Below, piece after piece: positions 1 to 11,900 of a DNA stretch of 64,000 bases. How positions within the stretch are numbered: position 1 is the stretch's first letter; each line of letters begins with the position of its first letter. Below the pieces are notes generated by a model. It was not told the origin of the DNA. It did no database searches and saw only the letters and a program-made list of their open reading frames with translations. Made by a program: the position numbers and the translations under genes. The stretch is from Peribolospora baueri (Eukaryota > Basidiomycota > Peribolosporomycetes > Peribolosporales > Peribolosporaceae), in contig JAMDHS010000094.1 of assembly GCA_029717555.1 (NCBI GenBank), positions 1 to 64,000 on the forward strand, given 5' to 3'.

Positions 1-1390
1 TTTTTTTTCACTTGCCTCGTCGACGGCAGCGGAGGACATCTACACGTGGTCTCGCCTGATCCCACTCAAGAAAGTCAAGGTCGTCATTCTCGGACAGGAT
101 CCTTATCACGGGCCTAACCAAGCTCATGGTGCGTCGCCTGGCCTGCTTGATCGAGAGCCGCCCTCGGCTGGCGAATCCTGAACGAGTTCTCCATCGGGAT
201 CGGGCGCGTCAAACCGGAAGGAAGCTCACCCAAGTCATTGCGCCGCGCCGCATCTCACAGGCCTCGCGTTTTCAGTAAGACAAGGCATCGCCGTGCCGGC
301 ATCACTCAGGAACATATACGAGGAGCTTAGCAGAGAGTATCCCGACTTTAAGGCGCCGCGGCATGGGTGAGTCTCCAAGGGCTCGTTGACATCTCCACTC
401 TTTTGCTCGCCGTTCTCAATTGTTTCCTCGATTGACGAGCAGGTACCTCGAGGGATGGGCGAAGCAGGGCGTCTTGATGCTCAACTCTTCCTTGGTGCGT
501 GTCGACCTATTCTCGTCTCCGTCACGTCAACGTCTCTTTTCGCGGGCCGCTCACACAAGCCGCCCATGTCGCTCTCTCGCCACGTGCCTCGGCCATCATC
601 GCCCTCCACAGACCGTCCGTGCCTCTCAAGCCGGTTCTCATGCCAACAGAGGGTGGGAGAAATTCACCCGAGCGGTCATACGCGCCCTCGTCGCAGCTCA
701 GTCCAAGACTGCTGGCGACTCGGCCTTGCTGAAGCCTAAGCGAGCTCTCACATCTAACAACGGCGCCGGTAACCGTAACAGTGCGACGAGCACGCCGAAA
801 TTGACGAATCAGAAGAGCCTCGATGGATGGTTCAAAAAGAAGGAACCAGAGGCCAAAAAGGAGGTTGTCGTCGTCGCTGAGAAGAGTGACGCCGTCAGCG
901 CCTTGTCGAACGGAGCGGCAACTGTCTCTGCGGCGACGAAGGAGTCGGACGTGGCGCTCCACAAGGGGCAGCAGGCTGCGCCAGTCCTCAAGCAGGCTTC
1001 TCTGTCGCTCACCGAGACCGACAAGTCTGAAACGGGGCCGACCAAGACGGCGATGGGTATCGTCTTCCTCGTCTGGGGTCGACCGGCTGAAAAGATGATC
1101 AACGAAGCCAAGGTGGGAGAGGTGAGTGAACGCCACCTGGCCCAGGTCATCTTCTCTTTTCCCCTCTTCGTCGAACATAAATCTGCCGCTTGCGCGCTCA
1201 TTCATCCTCGCCCCTTCGCTGCTCTAAACAGTTCGGAACGCCACACCTGGTCCTTCGCTCGCCTCATCCCTCTCCCCTCTCCGCCCACCGCGGCTTCTTC
1301 GGCAACGGTCACTTCAAAGGCTGCAACAACTGGCTAGAGAACCCTCAGCGATACGGGCCTGGAGGTGGGATAGATTGGGGCAAGCTCTGA
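1..1390 (+). CDS. UNG1: Uracil-DNA glycosylase, 5' end cut off by the window
   Basis: Removes uracil from DNA as the first step of base excision repair in nucleus and mitochondrion. Proposed exons are 1..128, 261..366, 443..494, 612..1121 and 1232..1390, ending in TGA. The first exon carries the water-activating motif GQDPYHG followed by PNQAHG. Exon 3 gives [11 protein letters not shown], exon 4 starts [15 protein letters not shown] and later has GIVFLVWG. Exon 5 has the DNA-intercalating loop [10 protein letters not shown] and ends with IDWGKL, as in human UNG. The N-terminus with its targeting and binding motifs lies left of the window. Unusual: about 115 residues of low-complexity sequence, roughly 690..1040, are inserted between the helix ending IRALVA and the strand GIVFLVWG, inside the normally compact catalytic domain. 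The insert stays open and in frame, so I treat it as coding; an unrecognised intron is possible. Confidence 0.93.
810..833 (+). other. PIP-box-like motif QKSLDGWF inside the UNG insert
   Basis: Eight residues fit the PCNA-binding pattern Q-x-x-hydrophobic-x-x-aromatic-aromatic and are followed by KKKE. Human UNG2 carries a very similar QKTLYSFF at its N-terminus. Here the motif sits in the internal insert. Binding to PCNA is inferred, not shown. Confidence 0.5.
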
Positions 1391-2104
1391 GAAAAACGGT
1401 CTGGCGAATTCTAGCCCGCCAGGCACCGGCTTCGCGCCCTAGTGTTCCCTATCGCGACTGGCCATCGACGGACCTTCACTTTCTTTCTTATACCACCCGC
1501 AAGAGACCACAGGTCTTCTTATACTCCTCTTGCAATGAACATTCGACGACGAATCTATTCCTGGAGGGCGTGCGCCGTGAACGCCACGTCCACCGCCGAT
1601 GACGGCGACGGAGCGACCGGCAGAGGCGGCCTTGGTCATGAAGCCGCCGTTGGAGCTTCCCGAGATCGGGCATGCGAGCAAGGACAGAGCGTCAGAAGGG
1701 GGCGGGCGGGGGACTACGAGAGGGGCACCCGAACTGATGCTGGGGAAAACTTCGGTTTGGGAGGTTTGCACTCCGGCTCACCAGTGTCACAGGGCGGCCA
1801 GTGATGATAGGCGTTCGTTCGTCTCATCACTGAAGGGCATGGTGCCATTGGAGGACCTGGCTGCAACCATCTTTGGCCTCCTTTTAGGTCAAGTGAAGGC
1901 GGCGGTGTCAGTGCGGCGAATGGGGTGATTGGTTGGCGAGGAGCGGTCCTACCGTGGCTGCCCAAACCACGAATGAAAAATGTAACGCTGTCTACGACGC
2001 CCGTGTCTCTCTATACGCTTCACGTTTCCAAAAGGGAATCTTTATTTCTTCCACCAGGAGATTGAAAAAGTCACATGGCCGTCGGGAAAGCGGAAAGTTA
2101 GCGT
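1391..2104. other. Intergenic, convergent 3' ends of UNG1 and URC4
   Basis: About 700 bp between two stop codons. Open frames here have no recognisable protein features. I see no RNA gene or repeat. Confidence 0.6.
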
Positions 2105-4169
2105 TCAGAACACCGTCCCATCGCTTCTAATCTCGATCGGCGGACCGCCGTCCTCCCTCTTCTTCCTCGCAATCTCCCTGCCCCCCTTCCAGCTGGCGCT
2201 CTCGAGAATCTGCGGTAGCGTGAGGTTCGGCGCGCCGAGCTTTGCGCGGATACGCTCGGCGAGGCGGTCGAGAAGGATGACCGTCAGTGCGCGCCATTCG
2301 ATAATGGCGGGATGCGACGGCTCGAGAACGGGGACCGGGGAGGCAGCCTCGAGACTAGCGGAGAGGAGCGCTGTAGTGGGTGTCAGGACGCCGAGGTCAA
2401 CGAAGAGACCGCCTGCGTGTGTGTGAGTGAAGGCGGAGCGAGGGACGACGAAGGAAGCAGAATGGCCATGTCAGTCTCGGAGGCCGTCCCAGTCCACTGC
2501 GCGAGTGCCTTATCCCCGCTCACTCACCGTTTCTGTATTCAGGCAAGCCCGTCATGTCGTTCATGCCCTCGAATTTCCAACCCATAACCTTCTCAATCGG
2601 CTCCACGACCGAATACGTCATCCACTGACTGAGCTTGTGGAACGGTACCAGGCTCTCCTTAGAGCCGTTGGGGACTCCTAGACTCTTGGACAAAGAATCG
2701 CACGGCCAGACGTCACCAAGCGAGACGCCGTCGAGCATGGTACGCGATGGAGGCCAAATGGGCGCGAGACCGACGAGGAGAACTTCCCAAAGAGCGGAGA
2801 TGGGGAGGATGAGTTCGCCGGAGGCCGATTTCTTACCCGATGGGTGAGACGCCAAATAGTCTGCACAGCGCGAGCGGGCGAAAAATGGTGAACATGAGTC
2901 AGATCCAACTGGGAAGCCAGCAGATGATGGCGGCTGAATACAAGCTGTGCTCACCGATAAGGTTCCCTGGCCTGAAGCCGTTCCTTTGCGGATCCGCACC
3001 ACCAAAGAAGTCGGCCCTAGCCTCCAAGGCGGAAGCGAGATTGACGAGCAAGGTAGCGCGGCCATCGATACCCGTCATCGGGTTCGCCTCCGGCTCGACC
3101 TGCATAGCTGTTGCCAAAACAGAAGGGTCTAGATTTGCCAAGCCCTTGGCTGAATGGACAGTGAAGGAGGGAAAGGTCAGTCAAAGAGCTAGGGGCCCAT
3201 AGCCACGTCATGTCTCGCATATCTGAGCGCCCAACAAGCATGGACCAGAGCGTTGGCTACAAAGCAGAAGCCGCTCGACTCACAGTCAACGCGTTCCAGC
3301 ACGTTTTCGTCACTGCTGAACAGGCCTCCCTTGAACATATCCAAGCTAGCGACTGCCAAACCCTCGCTCCTTCCGAACCTGAGGCCAGTGCTTTTCTCCT
3401 CGTAGCTCCACTTGGCGCCGGCTCCAGCGTCGAGGAGGACAGAGACAACGAAGAGGTCAACGAGGCGTCGAGTGATCTCCATCGGCGGAACTGAGGGAGA
3501 GTCCGGCGAAGGCTGGGCCCAGCGAGAGATCATGGGGATTAGACGAACTTGGCCGCCAAAGTCGAAGTGCCGCCATCGCCCATGTGGTGGGATCTGAAGG
3601 GCCAAAAAGAGTAGAAAAGAAAGGGAAAATGTCAGTCATGACAAGCGCTAAACAATCAGCCATGAAGCAAAAGCATTCACTCTGCTCTTACCTTAGAATA
3701 ATCATCACCGAAATCTCTCTATTGGGCGCGGGGAGGAGGGACATCACAAGGGTGTAAAGAGCACAGAGGAAGGAATGAGAACCAGAGAGTGAAAGAAGGA
3801 TGCGGAGTGGTGGCGGCAGTCAGTCGCCGATTCTCCTCTAAACCATGCCCACCTGCACCTGTGCATCACCGTCGCCGGCGACCTAGGGTGCTCACGCACC
3901 TTGATGATGTCCGCAGCGTACTCCACCACGTCCCCTTCCTTCGCAGGGTTGTACGTGAAGTACTCCGTCTTCGAGCTCTCGGCCAGCTTAAAGACTTTTG
4001 TACACTGCTCGCGAGTCGTGGTCAGTGACCTGAGATGGGAGACCTGTGGGCGCCCAGGACCACGTGAGGAAAGAGGAGGAACGGTAAGGTGAGCAGACTC
4101 GCCGCCGGGCGCGAAAGAGAGCGGAGCGCGGAGGATCAATCTTCTCCTTACACTGGAGGTGATGGACAT
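2105..4169 (-). CDS. URC4: Uracil catabolism protein 4 (Urc4/Urg3, DUF1688)
   Basis: Member of the DUF1688 family, needed for the fungal URC route of uracil degradation; its exact reaction is not known to me. Family blocks are in order on the minus strand: REQCTKVFKLAESSKTEYF, VVEYAADIIK, RDFGDDYSK, IPPHGRWRHFDFGG, VSVLLDAGAGAKW, RSEGLAVASLDMF, then NPMTGIDGRATLLVNLASAL, GFRPGNL, LPEYRNGGLFVDLGVL and the C-terminus PPIEIRSDGTVF. The stop is TGA at 2105-2107. The start ATG at 4167-4169 is followed after about 16 nt by a donor, so exon 1 is tiny; this start is the least certain part. A 27-nt exon at 3692..3718 encodes RDFGDDYSK exactly. At least six introns interrupt the gene. It converges with UNG1 and lies head-to-tail downstream of the MTO1/COQ7 frame. 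Confidence 0.9.
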
Positions 4170-4689
4170 GTTGATCCGGGCGGACGACTGAGAGGATTTC
4201 TTGCAGAAAGAAGAGGACGGGGCAGCGGAGATAGAGGAGGAGGAGGCGAGAAGGACAAGTCGGCGATGGCGTCCTTATCGCGCCCCTCGCACCGGCTTAG
4301 TCAGCACGATCTGTTCAACGTCCACGCCTTCGCAGATATCGAGTGACTGCACTCCTTATCGTCTTGACCTTGCGTGCCCGACGACGAAGACCTACAGCGT
4401 GGAATCCGCCGTAAATCCTGCGCAGTCAGTTTTGGAAGAGGGGACTTCCGGACACCTTCAAGTCCTTGTACGTGCGACCCGCCCTACAGCTTAAGAACAC
4501 CTTCGATTGAAACTGGCGCTGGACAGCATGCAAGACAATGTAGGGTACAAGTACATAACTCGTTTCAACGTTCGATGATTAGCGCGGGTTCTCGCCCCAT
4601 ATGGCAATAAGCCAGGTCTCCGTGCCATCGACCCCATTCATCAACCCTTCTACTCCACCGTCCACCCCTCTGACACCGTCTCCCAAACT
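4170..4689. other. Intergenic, upstream of URC4 and downstream of COQ7
   Basis: About 520 bp holding the presumed URC4 promoter and the 3' flank of COQ7. No motif stands out and no other gene is seen. Confidence 0.55.
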
Positions 4690-5793
4690 TCAAATCCTCT
4701 TGGCAACCTCAATGGCCACCTTACAGCCCGCTCCGATAACGGCGCTAAGGAGCGCGTGAGCGGGCGCCTGCTGGGCGTGATTTTCGACGGCTGTGTCGAG
4801 ATGCTCCAACTCGTCATCGCGAAACTCGGTGATGATTTGAGAGAGGAGCGTGAGCGAGGCATGGATGCGTGTATGTGAGGTTGACGGGGCCGATTCAAGG
4901 TCGGCGAACGATGCCGTGGATGTGGACGATGACGGCGAGGGTGGATGAGAGGGTGGATGAGAGGTTGCAAGATATTTAAGTTGGCTGCGAGAGTGGCGTT
5001 GGGACGACAGAATGAGTTAAAGCCGGGTTTACACAGACCGCCGTCGCGACGGCAAGATTAACATCCGTCGACAGTGCCACTTGTCGTCGGAGCTGAAAGG
5101 TCGCACGACTGCATCTTCCCTTGACCTACTCACTCATCATAATGCTCCCCGATCACAGTTTCTACCGCCTCCGTACAGGCCATAGCTGCCTCCCTCCCCA
5201 TGAGCGCAGTGCCGGCACCGACAGCGAAGCCAGCAGCTTGCCAGAGCGGGTGGAGAAGGGAGGGGCGGACGCGATGCTGGGTCACGAGGGCGTCCATCAC
5301 GCGGAGGTGTTTCCGCTCATTCTCCCACATTTCCTGTTCATCCATAGAACAGCCGTCCAGGATGAGCAACCCCTTCTCAGAGCAATGTCTCTCCCCTGAC
5401 CCCAATACGATGAAATCTTGCCTGCCCTCCACTCACCTCGATCAATTGAGCCAGCTCCCGATCCTTCCCCCTATTGAAAACAGCTGCTTGCCCACGATAA
5501 ATCCAATTGGCGCCCACCTCTCCAGCCTGGTCTACTCGGATGATGCTCTCCAGTTTCTGGCGTTGCTCCGGGGTCAGGTGCGGGGCGGTTGCGGTGGTAG
5601 CTGCAGAGGACGAATGCGGGTCAGAATGGGGGTTGGTGTAGGCGTCTGATGCGAGGTGTCGGTTCTGGTAAGCAAAATCGGTGGCAGTGACTGCGAAGCG
5701 CGGTCGGCCGATTGTGCGCAAAAAGAGAGGAGTGACTCCCGGTGCTGAGTGAGGTATTGCCGAGTACAAAAACGATCCCATGTTCTGTGGCAT
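4690..5793 (-). CDS. COQ7: COQ7 5-demethoxyubiquinone hydroxylase, in frame behind MTO1
   Basis: Di-iron monooxygenase of the inner mitochondrial membrane that makes the penultimate ubiquinone intermediate. The family ligand motifs are present: [31 protein letters not shown] (E-x-x-H), [16 protein letters not shown] and [14 protein letters not shown]. The end [14 protein letters not shown] precedes TGA at 4690-4692. Three coding exons: about 5440..5793, about 5140..5410 and 4690..about 4990; the last join gives GEHYDDQLKYLA. A Ser/Pro/His-rich stretch of about 40 residues sits between QLKYLA and the last helices, where the family has a short loop. Candidate own starts are ATGs at 5793 and 5781, followed by an Arg/Ser-containing leader that could target mitochondria. 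However, the frame is open upstream into MTO1, so this may be the C-terminal half of one fused protein. Confidence 0.92.
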
Positions 5794-5937
5794 TCGGGGC
5801 GGAGGATGGCCTTCGTGGAATTCGAGGCGAGGCACTCTTGTCGGACCCACGGTAGTGTATGTTCGGTGCTGTTCAGCCACAGCGGGACGCAACACCTCGG
5901 GGAGACTCTTCAATCTTCGCCTTCCTGAAGGCTGGTC

Positions 5938-8712
5938 ATCTCTGCGCTGCACGAAATGGAAAAGCGCCATGACCGAGGCGGGTGTGATGCCTTCCATGCG
6001 CTTGACGGCACCCAGCGACCTCGGCTTGAGCTGGTTTAGACGCTCCTTCCACTCCAAGCTGAGGCCGTGGACTTGCTTGTAATCGAGGGAGGCAGGAAGG
6101 AGCAGGTCCTCGTCCTTGAGGAAGCTGCGGACGTCCGCAGCTTGACGAACTAGATGAGGGCGGTAGCGGCCTGTCGGTGCGCACCAGGTGTACATGGGAG
6201 CAGCGAAGAAAAAGGCAGCGTGAGAGATGTATGCTCAGCCTCTGATACGCTTGCTTGACGTGCGCAGTATACACTCACCTTCTACGTCCAGACGCTCCAT
6301 AATGTCCTCATCGAGCTCTGACAGCTCAGGCACGACTTGTGCGAGAGCAGACAGCGTGATTTCCGGGAACCGGAGCAGGTCCAGTGCTCTACATTGAAGG
6401 GAGAAACAGAAGTGACAGCGGGAGAGCGTCAACCCCTCTGTCGTCCTAATCGTCTGTGCGCGCACACTCACGATCGGAGTTGAGCATCCCTCTTGACTCT
6501 GAAGCCCAACCTCTCCCAGCCATGCGGGCTCTCCACTTTCTTCTGCAGCGCCTGAAGACCCTGCTCGAGCTGGTTCTGCGTGTCAGAGAAGACAGCCCAG
6601 CGGGACTCGTCGATGGCGCCCACTTGGTGAGCGAGCGGCGTCAGTCGCAAGTCGGCATTGTCGGCGCGCAAGGTCATACGGTATTCCGAACGGGAGGTGA
6701 ACATCCGATCTGCCATATATGAGGATGCAAACGGAACCGCCCAAATGTGAGATGTCGCCGTTTGTTTGGCTTCATATAAATGTCCTATCACCGGATCGTG
6801 CTCACAAGGTTCCTCGACCCCTCTCATCACGAGGTCGTCCACCATGACGCCCACAAAACCATCCGCTCTGCCCAATACCAAGGGATCTTTCCCCAGCGCC
6901 GCTAGACCGGCGTTCAGACCCGCAATAGCGCCCTGAGCCGCCGCCTCCTCGTATCCCGTAGTACCGGTGATCTGACCGCTCATAAACAGGCCCTTGATGC
7001 GCTTGGTCTCGAGCGTGTGCTTTAGCTCGCGGGGATCCACATGGTCGTACTCCACGCCATAGCCAGGCCGCACCATTTCCACCTTTTCCAAACCAGGCAC
7101 GGTGCGCAGCATCTCTAGCTGAACCTCCGGCGGAAGTGTGACAGAGAGCCCGTTAGGATAGATGAGGTCGGTATCATAGCCCTCCGGCTCAAGCCAGACG
7201 ATGTGGGCCTCTTTCTCCTTGAAACGGACCACTTTGCTCTCGATGGACGGACAGTACCGCGGTCCTTTGACCGTCTCGCGAATGTGCATCGTCTTGTCAA
7301 GATTGGACAGGATTAGGGCGTGAGTGGCTGAGGTAGTCCGGGTCTGGTAGCATGGGATTTGGTCGGCCTATGATTGACAACGAAAGAATGCCATATTCAG
7401 AATTTGGTCGTACGAATGGGTGTGCGTGTCGTAACTCGAACTCACTCCTCTAACTCGGAAACCTAAGCTGGTCTTTAAAAAGCTGAAACCCCTCGGGTCT
7501 TCATCACCGTCCATCCTCTGGAGGGGAACGCCACTGCGCTCCCCCGCGTAGTCGATCGAGTCCTTTTGCAACCGCGGCGGCGTACCCGTCTTAAGCCTGC
7601 CGAGCTCGAATCCGGCGTTGCGGAGCGTGGTGGACAGTCCAGCGGGGGATGATCGGTCTTGCAGCCGCCCCCACGAGGGAAGGACGTCCAAACCTATATG
7701 GAGCTCTCCGCCGAGAAATGTGCCGGTTGCGAGAATGACTTGGGAACACGGAATCATGTCGCCAGATTCTGCAACGGCATCGACCGAAAGTCAGTAAGAT
7801 CTAGCGCCACGCATGCACATCCACTCTTCCATATACCGGCCGGGCAAGGCCACTCACCAAGTTTGACGCCCTCCACCTCGGCCCAGACGCCGCTATTCAA
7901 ATGTCCGGTGACATTGCCTTCGCCAGTAGAGAGAAATGCCAAGTCGTGCACGCTGCCCTCGCGCACCTCCAAATTAGGGTGGGCCTTAGGACCGAGGACA
8001 AGTTGCTGCATCGCCTGACGGTACAGCTTGCGATCCATCTGCGCCCTGGGGCCATGAACGGCTGGGCCTTTGGAGCGGTTGAGCATGCGAAATTGAATCG
8101 CCGCTTCATCTGTTTCCGGAAAAGGCAGTCACGAAAAGCGAGGTCTGAGAACACCGGGGTGTCGTCCATAGAAACGACCGCCGCTTCCTGATGGCCGCGG
8201 CCAGCCCACTCACCGGCGACCCTGCCCATCAACCCTCCCAAGGCATCCACCTCCCTGACCAGCGTTCCCTTTCCAATCCCTCCAATCGAAGGATTGCAGC
8301 TCATCTCTCCGATGGTGTCTTTGCGCTGCGTGAGCAAGAGCGTCTTTGCGCCCACTCGCGCAGAAGCCGAGGCGGCTTCGAGCCCGGCGTGGCCGGCGCC
8401 GATGACAACCTGGTGCGGCAGTCACGCCATGCGGTCGTGTGAGGCGTTGATTTGAAAAAAGAGCGGGACTAGAACGTCGGTGCGTACGATAAGCTATCGA
8501 ACACTCACTGTGTCATACTCTCCCTCTTTTAAAGGCCTCCTCCTTCCTCCAGCCGGCACCTTCGCAGCAGGGGTGGGGGCGGAATGGCGAGCGTAACACC
8601 GCCAGCTGAGGTATACCGGTACGGTGCCTATCCCCGCAAACGGCTTACGTCCAAACCCCAGCCGTCTGGCGCGGAGAATGGAGTGCCCGACTGGTGCTGA
8701 AGAAAATGGCAT
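5938..8712 (-). CDS. MTO1: MTO1/GidA mitochondrial tRNA-modifying FAD protein, no stop before COQ7
   Basis: With MSS1/MnmE this enzyme installs the carboxymethylaminomethyl group on wobble uridine of mitochondrial tRNAs. The start is ATG at 8710-8712, followed by an Arg-rich presequence with few acids. Family blocks in order: [16 protein letters not shown] (FAD-binding GxGxxG), [111 protein letters not shown] (made by a splice near 6715/6805), DNADLRLTP, and the C-terminal [17 protein letters not shown] and [17 protein letters not shown] ending near HFVQRR. The last exon then continues without a stop for about 50 codons into the COQ7 leader. At least six introns. The distance to CWF19 upstream is only 225 bp. 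Confidence 0.93.
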
Positions 8713-8937
8713 GGGTGGGCTGTATGGTCACGATCAATGCGAAGGTGAACGTTGGAGGACGTCCAGTGAAGGCGAGCGGCGACAGGCGGATTTAGGTTTC
8801 TTTCGCGACCTTATCCGAATCCGATACCGCCATCAATCCTAAGTCTGTTCCCATCAATTATGACCTTCCAAGTACATACATGATCCCGTCTTCGTCACCA
8901 GAAGCACGATGGAAGGATCTCATCAACCTCCATCAAG

Positions 8938-11900
8938 TCACGACTGCTGCTGCAGCAGCCTCGTCCAATCGAACCGATCGTACTGCTTCCTGAACCGAGC
9001 TACCCGCTCCGCGTCCGACTTGCGATCCAGCCGCTTCGGCTTTCTCCACCTTCGCGGCTCCAGGTCGAGCTGGTTCCCAATGATCTCTGCAGCGAACCAC
9101 CTACGCGTGTTCGCGATTGGTAGAAAGCGATGTACGAAGGCGAGGAGAGATGTTAGCGACGAAAAGAGTAGAAAGGAACAACGTGTTTGACTGAGACTAG
9201 CTCGTCCAGTCATATCGCACCTGGGGAACTCCTCTGCGCCGGTCCCTGTCGTATTCTCGAAATCATAGCCGTCGCCAGCGCCGTCGCCATCAGCGCCATC
9301 AATACCTTCGATCACGTGGCCGTATCCCTTTTCGCCCTTGTAATCGAACTGGACCATGAAATACGGCAGGTTGGGAACCATGGAGCGGCGGAATCCTTTG
9401 GAAGCGAAATCAATGAGCTTTTTGTGCTGCGACCACTCCTCTTCGGAGGACAGAATTGATTCCTGTCATCCATAAAGGTAGGACACAACGCCAACGAAAT
9501 GCGAACCTGCGTATCAGTAACACTCCCTCCTGAAGGAGAGGAACGGCAAGCGCTCACCCTGAAGTACGCAGGCAGGTCCTGGAACAGGTCCCAAGGCACG
9601 GGGACGGCCTCAATGTACGTATGCCGCTGGGGCTTGAGGCTGACGATCGTCTCAAAAAAGACAACGCCCTTGTTGTCCTCTGCGTGCATCTGTATTAGGC
9701 ACTTCATGAAGTTCTGCGGAGCCCGTAAACAGATCAGATAGAGTCGACGATGATAGCGAGAGTGTGAACGGCATCAGCACATCTATTGATTAGATCGTTA
9801 GTCGATAGACGAATGACAGACGGCAGACAAAAGGGAAGCGCACCTTGACCTCATCCCAACCATCATCATCTGCTTCGAGCATACTCAAATGATGCTGCAT
9901 AGGCACGATGAGACAATGTCCCTTGACGAGCTCTTCGTTCTGAGGGAGGGCGAGGTAGACGCGAGTGCCACTTGCCACCGTCGCCGCACGCGGTGGGCGG
10001 GCGCCTTCATCTTGCCAGCAGAAGGAACACGTATCCAGAGCTTTCTTCGTGCGGGCGTAATCTGAGAGAGAAACGATGCGAGAGGAGCAATGACGCGGAG
10101 GACAATACGGTAAGCGTCAGCGAGCGCCCTCCTGCCGTGTCTCCGAGTGTCCGGGATCGCGGAGGTCGGTGGGAAAGGCGAATCACACACCTTGAATAGC
10201 AAACTGCCGTTTCATCGCATCAGTCTTCATTTTTTTTCTCGCAAGCCTTTCGGCATTCTCATCCATATATTCGAGGTCGTCCTGTCGTAGTCCCATTCAT
10301 ACACCCAGTGGAGCAGTGCAAGAAAAGACGTTATTCAATCAGCTATAAGTAGGCAGTGATGCGAGAGAGAAGCTCGAAGAGCAGACAGTCCTCGTTACTG
10401 ACCTGGAACTTGGCATCTGTGGCGATCCTCCTCGCCATCTCGGCGTTGATATTCTTTTGATCCGCGCTCCCGCCTCCGAAACGCTCCTGGCGCACCAGCT
10501 CAGCCAAGCTGACATCGTCGTCGTCCGCATTGTATCGGAGAAGCTCGCCCGTCTTGGGGTCACGAGTTTCGAACTGGAGGAAGATGAACAAAGAAGCATG
10601 CAGACAAGAAAGATTGCAAGTGGTATTGTAGACGTGAGGGGAAGCTCGCGACAGCCTGGCGGATAGGATAGCCAGCAAGAAAGCAAGAAAGCGGACAATC
10701 CGAAAGGCTCACCTTCTCCCTCTTGCGCTTATTCCCCGGTAATACTGTTTCATCCTCCCCCGGTGCGCCCCTTCCGACATCGTATAGCCTCCCACGCCCG
10801 TCCAACGTAGGTAGAACCTGTACGCGCTCTCTCGTCCCGCCGCCGTGCTGTTCGCTTCGCACGTCCTTGCCCTTACCCTTATCCTCCCCGCCAACCTTGA
10901 CGGCGCCATCTCCCGTCCCCCATCCTCCACCCTCATCGTCACCACTCCTTGCTCTCCTTGCCTCTCTCTCATACTCCTCCTCCAATCTTTCCGCATCATC
11001 GTCGCCCGCCAATTTGGCCCTCAACACTTTGGCCTGCAGCCTATTGAGCTCGTCGTCGGTCAGCGGAGGACGGGAGAGGGAGGAAGGACCGGACTGGGAG
11101 GCGGCGAGGGCGGAGATGGTTTTGTCCGTTGTGCCGGGGGGGATGGGCGGCGTTCGTTCCGCCGAGTCGGAAGGCCGACCTTGTTGAGCCTTAACCCCGG
11201 TGCCCGCGGCGACGCCGGCGACGGTCGCGGTCCTTCGAACGTCGATATGCGTCGGCGTGAACACGCTCGGGATGGGCGTGGAGGTCTTGCTGCTCCCGCC
11301 GGCGCCCTTACCGCTTGGCGTCGAAGGAGAGGGGCTGCGCTGACCGGGGCGCCGGAAAGAGCTGCGGCTGCTAGGACGAGAGGGACGACCGCCAGACGCG
11401 AAAACGGAAGAGGCCGGGGAGTCCGTGGAGAACATGAGGCCACGCCGGCCGCTTTGAGTAATCGTCGACGAGTCTCTGTCGCCGCCGCCGGGGGTGTCAG
11501 CTCCGCCCCGAGCGCTCTTCCTGCTCTCCCTTCTCGCCTTCCGCTCCCTCTCTTTGTCATCCAACCATCTCCTCTCGTTCTTGGCCTCGTCGAATGCCTC
11601 TAAGCTCCCGTAACGCTCCAGGGCCACATCCTCCACCGGCCGCCCTTCCTCTGAAGCTTGTTCGTACACTCGACGAAGCTTCGCCATGCGCCAGGACGAA
11701 CCTGGGTCGCCTGGCTTGATCGTTTTCGGCGTCGCTGGGGATCGAGAAGGAGAAATAATCGATCAAGGTTTCGCCCCCTACGCTTGCTCGTTCACTCAGT
11801 AACAAGCGACTGACTCACTTGTCTCATAATCCTCCAATTTTTTCCCCTCCACAAGCTGCTTGTTCAGCTCCATGCTGGAGATCTTTAGCTGATCCGGATC

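Noticed and set aside
5377-6195. MTO1-COQ7 continuity as an artefact of a missed intron
   Set aside because: Considered, but no donor/acceptor pair in 5790-5945 both removes the linker and creates a stop for MTO1; kept as an open question in the findings.
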